Origin: Agromyces larvae
GTDB taxonomy: Bacteria; Actinomycetota; Actinomycetes; Actinomycetales; Microbacteriaceae
Direction: 5' to 3'
NCBI RefSeq assembly: GCF_022811705.1
Contig: NZ_CP094528.1
Location: 2,232,001-2,296,000 of the forward strand
DNA length: 64,000 nt
Shown in pieces: positions 59,029 to 64,000 of the stretch. Every line of letters starts with the position of its first letter. The stretch's first letter is position 1. The translations under genes and the position numbers were made by a program. The notes below the pieces were generated by a model, which ran no database searches, was not told the origin of the DNA, and worked only from the letters and a program-made list of their open reading frames with translations.

Positions 59029-60433
59029 CCCCGATCCCCTCCTGCCGCCTCCACCGGCCGTCCCGGGCGATGGCCTCGAGCGCTTCGGCGTGGGACGCGA
59101 CGCACCGCGCCGCGCTGAACCGCTCGACGGCGTCGCCGGCGATCGTCTCCCGATCCGCGAAGTCCATCTCGCGATCGGCGAACGAGGACATCGCAGCGAC
59201 GAACTCGGCTCGGTTGGCCTGGGGGGCGAATCTGGCCTTCGACATGGTTTCCCAGTTGACAGCGAGCGGGTCGCCGATGGGATTGCGGACCAAGCGGCCC
59301 CGTGTCGGTCCGCCCGCGAGCTGCTCGCGCGCGCCGCCGACATCGCTCATGAGCACTGGGACGCCGGCTGCGAGCGCCTCCATGCTCGAGAGCGCCCAAC
59401 CCTCGAAGAACGAGTCGAGCACGAAAGCATCGGCCGCTGCGAGCAGCACATCGGCTCGACGAGTGCTCCCCCGGAGATGGATCCGGTCGCGGGCGGGCAG
59501 CCGTTCGCGGAGCCCGAGCACCTGTTCCGTATACGAGTAGTCGTCTGCTCGGCCGCAGACCAGCAGATGGGCGTTCGCGCGATCGCGAGCGACCTCACCG
59601 AACGCGCTGACCAGCCCGTAGGTGTTCTTCTGCATGCTATGCCGTGACAACGACAGGAAGAGGAACTGATCGTCGAGTCCCAGCGCGTCGCGCGCCGCCG
59701 CCCGGTCGATTCCCTGAGTGCGCTGTGCGTCGATGCCGTTCACGATCGTCCGCACGCGTGCCGGGTCGATCCGGCTCGATCGGGCGAGGTACTGGGTGCG
59801 TACGAGTTCGCTGACGCAGATGACTCCGGAGAGCAGGTCATATCTGTCGACGACTTCCGACTCGGGCATGTCGAAAAGATCGTGCATCCCGTGCAGCACG
59901 AGCACCGCCGGAACGCCGAGGACCGCGGCGATCTCCAGGGGGCGCTTCGCATTCCCGTGGACAGCCATCACATCCGGCTTCCAGCGCGTGATCCACGCCT
60001 CGGATTCATCCCCGGGATCGGCTACCTCGATGCCCTCCGCCGCGAGCTCCTGGGCGATCGGTCCCAGCCCCCGGGACATCCCGACCGGCGCGAGGAGCAC
60101 CGCGGCATGCACACCGAAGGCGGGGAGCTGCCGCGCGAGGAACGCGACGAACTCGTCCATTCCGCCGCCGTCGAGCGACTCGGTGACGAGCAGACAGCGG
60201 ACACCGTCACCGCCGGATACCCCCGCAACCCGATGCACCGTTGCCGACGATGCAGCGGCCGGCCAGACCAGTTCTCCGTCCAGGGCAGTGACGAGCGTCC
60301 GATCCCACCCTTCGAGTTCGGGGCCCACGCCTTGCCTCGCCAACACGGGCCTGAGGAGTCTCCGGACGGGCGCAGGAACCCGGTGCGCCGCGCGCTGTGC
60401 TGCGCGGATCATTCGCGCGAGCGTGCCGTTCAC
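59018..60433 (-). CDS. Glycosyltransferase family 4
   Basis: A 471-residue GT-B enzyme. It has VRCLLVTESLDGGGMDEFVA in the acceptor half and VLVLHGMHDLF, then RTIVNGIDAQRTQGIDRAAA, LFLSLSRHSMQKNTYGLVSA and FVLDSFFEGWALSSMEALAA in the donor half (E-x7-E in the last). I chose the GTG at 60433, which overlaps the stop of the restored acyltransferase frame by 4 nt (GTGA) like other junctions here. GTG 60472 and ATG 60412 are alternatives. Confidence 0.85.
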   Translation of the reverse strand: MNGTLARMIRAAQRAAHRVPAPVRRLLRPVLARQGVGPELEGWDRTLVTALDGELVWPAAASSATVHRVAGVSGGDGVRCLLVTESLDGGGMDEFVAFLARQLPAFGVHAAVLLAPVGMSRGLGPIAQELAAEGIEVADPGDESEAWITRWKPDVMAVHGNAKRPLEIAAVLGVPAVLVLHGMHDLFDMPESEVVDRYDLLSGVICVSELVRTQYLARSSRIDPARVRTIVNGIDAQRTQGIDRAAARDALGLDDQFLFLSLSRHSMQKNTYGLVSAFGEVARDRANAHLLVCGRADDYSYTEQVLGLRERLPARDRIHLRGSTRRADVLLAAADAFVLDSFFEGWALSSMEALAAGVPVLMSDVGGAREQLAGGPTRGRLVRNPIGDPLAVNWETMSKARFAPQANRAEFVAAMSSFADREMDFADRETIAGDAVERFSAARCVASHAEALEAIARDGRWRRQEGIGDEH

Positions 60434-61706
60434 TCGCGTTCCAGATCCGAACGTCGTGCGGGCATACTCCACTCCGGTCCGTGCTCCGCCGGCGAGACCG
60501 TCACGGAGTGGATGCTGTTCCGCGTCCGCTCGAACCGCCCCTTGAGACGCATCATCGGCTGCCCGACGAGATAGTACGAGAGCACCGCGAGGCCGATCGC
60601 GAGAAGCACGTGGCCGATGCGCTGGGGTTCCCGATCCAGTCGTCGTGCGGCCGGACGAAGAGCAGAGGCGCGTGCCAGAGGTAGAGCCCGTATGAGATGG
60701 TGCCGAACCACCGCAAAGGTCGCCACGAGAGGATCGGAAGGCGCTCGACCCCGGCGATTAGGAGCGCACCGGTGAGCAAGATTGCCAACACGCAGATCCA
60801 GTTGCCTGGGTAGAACGGGAGGATCCAGAACGAGCATCCGACGAGCAGCGCCAGCGAACTCCATGCGATCGTCGCGGACACGCGGCGACCCGCGAAGGTC
60901 GCCGTACGCCAACCCACGAGGTTCGGCCGGTGGATGAGCAGCACCGCGATGAGACATCCGGTCAGCAGTGCGTAGGCATTCGTGTCGAACGCGTGGTACA
61001 CCCAATCGGGCGAGAGCACGACGCTTGCCGCCACGCGCCAGACGACGGCGGCACCGAGGATGAGCGCGATCGCAACCAATGGCTCGCGTCGCCTCTGGAG
61101 AGCCAAAGTGAGGACGCCGAGGAGAACCAGCGGCCAGAGCAGGTAGAACTGCTCCTCGACGGCGAGCGACCATGTGTGACCGACGACGGACATGCTCGAG
61201 CCAGTCGCCGACACGTAGTCGGCGATGTAGGCGATGGACGCGAGCGCGTGCCCCCAGTAGGACACGCGCGTCGGATCCTGGAACACCGTCAGGATCACGA
61301 GCGTGACGGCGACGAGCAACAGAAATGCCGGAAGCAGTCGAATGATCCGACGCATGTAGAACGCCTTGAAGTCGATCCGCCCGGTCGCCCGGAATTCGCT
61401 CACAAGCAGCGTCGTGATGAGGTAGCCCGAGAGGACGAAGAACACGGTCACGCCGATCGCGCCGCCCGCGCGCACCTTGCCGATGTCGTAATGGCACAAC
61501 ACGGCGATCCCGCGCAGACCATCAAGACCCGGGACGCGCACAGACTCCCGCGCGCCCCGCACCGCATCCGTGCCAGCGTCCTCCGGATTCGCAAGCGAAA
61601 GGACTCTCGAAGCGCCGCTGCCGAAGATCCGGATGCGGTTGAGGACCCGAGAATTCGCGCGCGGCTCCGCTGGGGTCCCGGATTCCGCCGGCCCGCCCAC
61701 GCTCAC
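60430..61706 (-). pseudogene. OafA-type membrane acyltransferase, apparently frameshifted
   Basis: The first frame (61706 to 60552) gives 384 residues of an acyltransferase-3 protein: VPGLDGLRGIAVLCHYDIGK, VTVFFVLSGYLITTLL, ten or so membrane spans, and ISYGLYLWHAPLLFV. It then derails into Ser/Arg-rich residues. The -1 frame from about 60635 to 60430 restores a normal last span and end, RIGHVLLAIGLAVLSYYLVG then QPMMRLKGRF. One base is probably lost in the GGGG/CCC runs at 60623-60632, by mutation or sequencing error. Such enzymes O-acetylate surface polysaccharides. GTGA overlaps on both sides. Confidence 0.75.
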
Positions 61707-63496
61707 TTGAGGCTCCCCAGTTTCACCAGTCGAGCGAAGTCATCGTTCAGAAGCTGGAGCTCGTCGAACCCGCCTGCCGCTGCGACGCGACCGTCCTGCA
61801 GGAAGATCACTTCGTTGCAGTCCCGGACCGTCGAGAGGCGGTGCGCGATGATGACGATCGTGACAGTGCCATGCAAGTTGGCGATGGTCTCCGAGATCCT
61901 CTGTTCGGTCTCGTTGTCGAGCGCCGAAGTCGCCTCGTCGAGCACGAGCAGCTGCGGCTTGGTGTAGAGCGCGCGCGCGATGCCAATGCGCTGCCGCTGT
62001 CCGCCTGACAGGCGGATGCCACGCTCGCCGATGAAGGTGTCGAGGCCCTCCGGGAGTTGGGCCACGAGTTCCGTCAGCTGCGCTCCGTCGATCGCTTCGG
62101 CAAGACGCACCGGGTCGACGTCTTCGGGCTCCTCACCGAACGCGATGTTCGCACGCAGACTATCGTCGAGCAGATAGACCTCCTGGGGGACGAGGCCGAC
62201 GCTCTGCTGCCACGCCGGGAGCATGTCGTGGATCTCGATGCCGTCAGCGCGGATCGTCCCGCTCTCGGGCGCGTAGAGACCGAGAAGGAGGTCGACGATG
62301 GTGCTCTTGCCGGCTCCGCTCGGGCCGACGAGCGCAACCGATTCGCCCACCGGGACCGTGATCGACACGTTATCGACCGCCGGGCGCTCGCGGCCGTCAT
62401 GTGTGAACGTCACGTTGTCGAATCGTACATCGCGGCGCAACCTCGCGAAGGGGGCCGTGACCTGATCATCTGCGGCCTCGTTCTCCTCCGCGAGTTCAGC
62501 GTCGCGGAGGTCGGCGAGCACAACCTCATAGGAGGGGCGTCCCAGTCGAACGGTACTCATCGACGACACGAGGCGGGTCACGCTCGGGAGCAGACGGAAA
62601 CCAGCGGCGGTGAGCGCAGCGAGCGCGCTCACCGACTCGGCAGGAGTCATCGTCGCGAAGATGTAGAGACTGATACCGGCGATGCCCAGGATGAAGGCAA
62701 CCTCGAACAGATACTTGGGGAGTTCGCCCAGGAAGGCAGCGGTATGTTCGGCCGCCGCGTAGTCGTGGCGTGCTCGGCTGTAGCGGCGCAGGAAGTACGG
62801 AGCCTTGTGCCGGATGCGAATCTCCTTGATACCACCGAGCGCATGCATCGCCCCTTCGTAAACCCGGGCGATGGATGAGATCAACCGCGTCCCGGCGTGT
62901 TTGGCCGCCGGACGCACGACCGAATAGAACAGCGCGACGATGAGGAGGAAGTAGGCGAGGAGGAGGAATGCGGGAACCGGAACGAGTATGACGAGAGTGA
63001 TCGAGACGGCGATGATCGTCACAAGTTCGCTGATGATGTTCATCACGCCGATCACGCTCTGCTTGAAGACGACGTGCACGGCATCGTTGATGACTCTGAT
63101 GAAATCGGCGGAACTCCGCTTCAGATGCAACCCGTACGGTGCGTTCAAGAAGTAGCGGAGCAATCGGGTCGACATCTCGGCTTCTTCGCGCCCCAGGAAC
63201 CCCAGCAGCCACCAGCGGAATCCGATCACCGCGACGCCCTTCAGGAAGAAGGCGCCGAACGTGATGATGGCGAGGTACATCGCCAGCGTCTCGCGGCCAG
63301 GACTGCCGAAGAGTTCATCGAGCCATCGGAGCACCCCCTGGTCGACGGCGGCACCGCTCAGCAACTGCATAAGGGGGACAATGAGGGCCACACCCGCAGC
63401 GTCCGCGAATCCTGTCGCCACCGTGCCGAGCGTGCCGAGCGTGAGCCTGTGCCTCGTCGGGGCGGAGAACAGCAGTCGGAAGGTCGAGCGTTTCAT
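61703..63496 (-). CDS. ABC transporter, fused permease and ATPase (MsbA/polysaccharide exporter type)
   Basis: A 597-residue half-transporter. Six membrane spans (about 18-320) precede an ATPase domain with Walker A LVGPSGAGKSTIVDLLLG, Q-loop, signature LSGGQRQRIGIARAL and Walker B LLVLDEATSALD, then the H-loop in IIIAHRLSTVRDCNE. It probably flips a lipid-linked oligosaccharide or other glycolipid, acting as a homodimer. GAGGAGC ribosome site. It overlaps the acyltransferase gene by GTGA. Confidence 0.9.
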   Translation of the reverse strand: MKRSTFRLLFSAPTRHRLTLGTLGTVATGFADAAGVALIVPLMQLLSGAAVDQGVLRWLDELFGSPGRETLAMYLAIITFGAFFLKGVAVIGFRWWLLGFLGREEAEMSTRLLRYFLNAPYGLHLKRSSADFIRVINDAVHVVFKQSVIGVMNIISELVTIIAVSITLVILVPVPAFLLLAYFLLIVALFYSVVRPAAKHAGTRLISSIARVYEGAMHALGGIKEIRIRHKAPYFLRRYSRARHDYAAAEHTAAFLGELPKYLFEVAFILGIAGISLYIFATMTPAESVSALAALTAAGFRLLPSVTRLVSSMSTVRLGRPSYEVVLADLRDAELAEENEAADDQVTAPFARLRRDVRFDNVTFTHDGRERPAVDNVSITVPVGESVALVGPSGAGKSTIVDLLLGLYAPESGTIRADGIEIHDMLPAWQQSVGLVPQEVYLLDDSLRANIAFGEEPEDVDPVRLAEAIDGAQLTELVAQLPEGLDTFIGERGIRLSGGQRQRIGIARALYTKPQLLVLDEATSALDNETEQRISETIANLHGTVTIVIIAHRLSTVRDCNEVIFLQDGRVAAAGGFDELQLLNDDFARLVKLGSLK

Positions 63497-63563
63497 CGGG
63501 GCTCCTCGAGGCTGGGGGACGAGAGCCCCTCGGTCGGCGGCGTGATCTGAGCGGTGTGCATCT

Positions 63564-64000
63564 TCAGGCTCCGATCAGTCGCCATCTCCACCACCGCCTA
63601 CGGTCGTCGATTCGTCGTTGCACCTTTCGGAGGCGTTCTCTCATCGTCGCCCGCGCGAGCGCTCCCTTCCTGGCGGCCTCGAGCTCGCGCCAACCGGGTC
63701 GATTCGCGATGCCCGGATCGATCCGTTGTGCCAAGCGCTGTGCCTCGGTGACCGCGTCGGCATCTGGCGGCCGGACCGCAGCCGCCTCGAGGCCGAGCGC
63801 CATCGCCTCTTCAGCTGCACGATCGATGAGTACGGGACGCAGACTCGCGACATCCACTGTTTCCGCGCTTACGTCGAGGAATCTCGAGTACGCACGAAAC
63901 CGTTCTTCGAGGTCGCGAGCACCCGTGAACGCGCCGGACAGATTGGAGCCATGATCCCGATGGAATGCCTGGTCCGGGCCGTTGATGTGTCCCACGTCGG
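63564..64000 (-). CDS. Unknown protein of the polysaccharide locus, C-terminal part (5' end outside window)
   Basis: About 145 residues are visible and the frame is open to the window edge. It reads DVGHINGPDQAFHRDHGSNL, then TGARDLEERFRAYSRFLDVS and a helical, very basic end (RKVQRRIDDRRRWWRWRL). The spacing from the ABC gene is 67 nt on the same strand, so it is probably cotranscribed. The first part could be the end of a glycosyltransferase or sulfotransferase-like domain, but not enough is present to say. Confidence 0.6.
   Translation of the reverse strand, partial: DVGHINGPDQAFHRDHGSNLSGAFTGARDLEERFRAYSRFLDVSAETVDVASLRPVLIDRAAEEAMALGLEAAAVRPPDADAVTEAQRLAQRIDPGIANRPGWRELEAARKGALARATMRERLRKVQRRIDDRRRWWRWRLIGA

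Overview
The window is GC-rich, gene-dense and actinobacterial. The order tilS, hpt, ftsH, folE, folP, folB, folK, DUF3180, two PH-domain genes, DUF2520, panC, lysS, the frequent GTG starts, and the repeated GGATGC/GCATCC hexamers point to Microbacteriaceae, probably Agromyces or a relative. The genus is inference.

Layout. (1) 1-16.7 kb is core housekeeping. It holds a pirin C-terminus, cardiolipin synthase, small membrane proteins, lysyl-tRNA synthetase, a tightly overlapping folate/pantothenate/FtsH operon on the minus strand, hpt, tilS, and ppa on the plus strand. Two unknown genes with duplicated leader DNA sit on the opposite strand between hpt and tilS. Families of short inverted repeats lie just after gene 3' ends. 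(2) 16.7-19.4 kb encodes two secreted coiled-coil peptidoglycan hydrolases (NlpC/P60 and M23). (3) 19.7-20.06 kb carries tRNA-Glu, tRNA-Asp and tRNA-Phe. (4) 20.0-28.96 kb is an accessory island. Its left edge is the tRNA-Phe 3' end and its right edge a 24/26 copy of that end. It carries a relaxase remnant, lipoproteins, small membrane proteins, a GntR/permease pair, a decayed AbiEii copy and an intact AbiE toxin-antitoxin pair. (5) 29.0-31.0 kb holds an HTH/AbiEi-like protein with a Fic protein, inserted next to a truncated lipoprotein gene. (6) 31-43.6 kb is mixed chromosomal cargo: an AlkD-like repair protein, a PadR operon with a 32-bp perfect palindrome, sulfurtransferase, zinc alcohol dehydrogenase, P-type ATPase, EamA transporter, hydrolases, a zinc metallopeptidase and prolyl aminopeptidase. 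(7) 43.9-64 kb is an exopolysaccharide locus in several transcription units. It has an initiating sugar transferase preceded by a leader ORF with a strong hairpin, glycosyltransferases, acyltransferases, a GMC oxidoreductase, a Wzy-like polymerase, two Wzz-like proteins, an ABC exporter and a secreted DUF4082/glycosidase-like protein.

How the genes work together. The folate genes convert GTP to dihydropteroate, and panC makes pantothenate. FtsH, TilS and Hpt are their usual genomic partners. The polysaccharide locus contains the parts for priming, extension, export or polymerisation, and decoration of a surface glycan. One acyltransferase in it appears frameshifted.

A recurring feature is a TAnnnT box exactly 6 nt (7 nt for tilS) before a start codon at no fewer than eleven genes. 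This predicts widespread leaderless transcription. I could not run homology searches; family names come from motifs and context read directly in the sequence.
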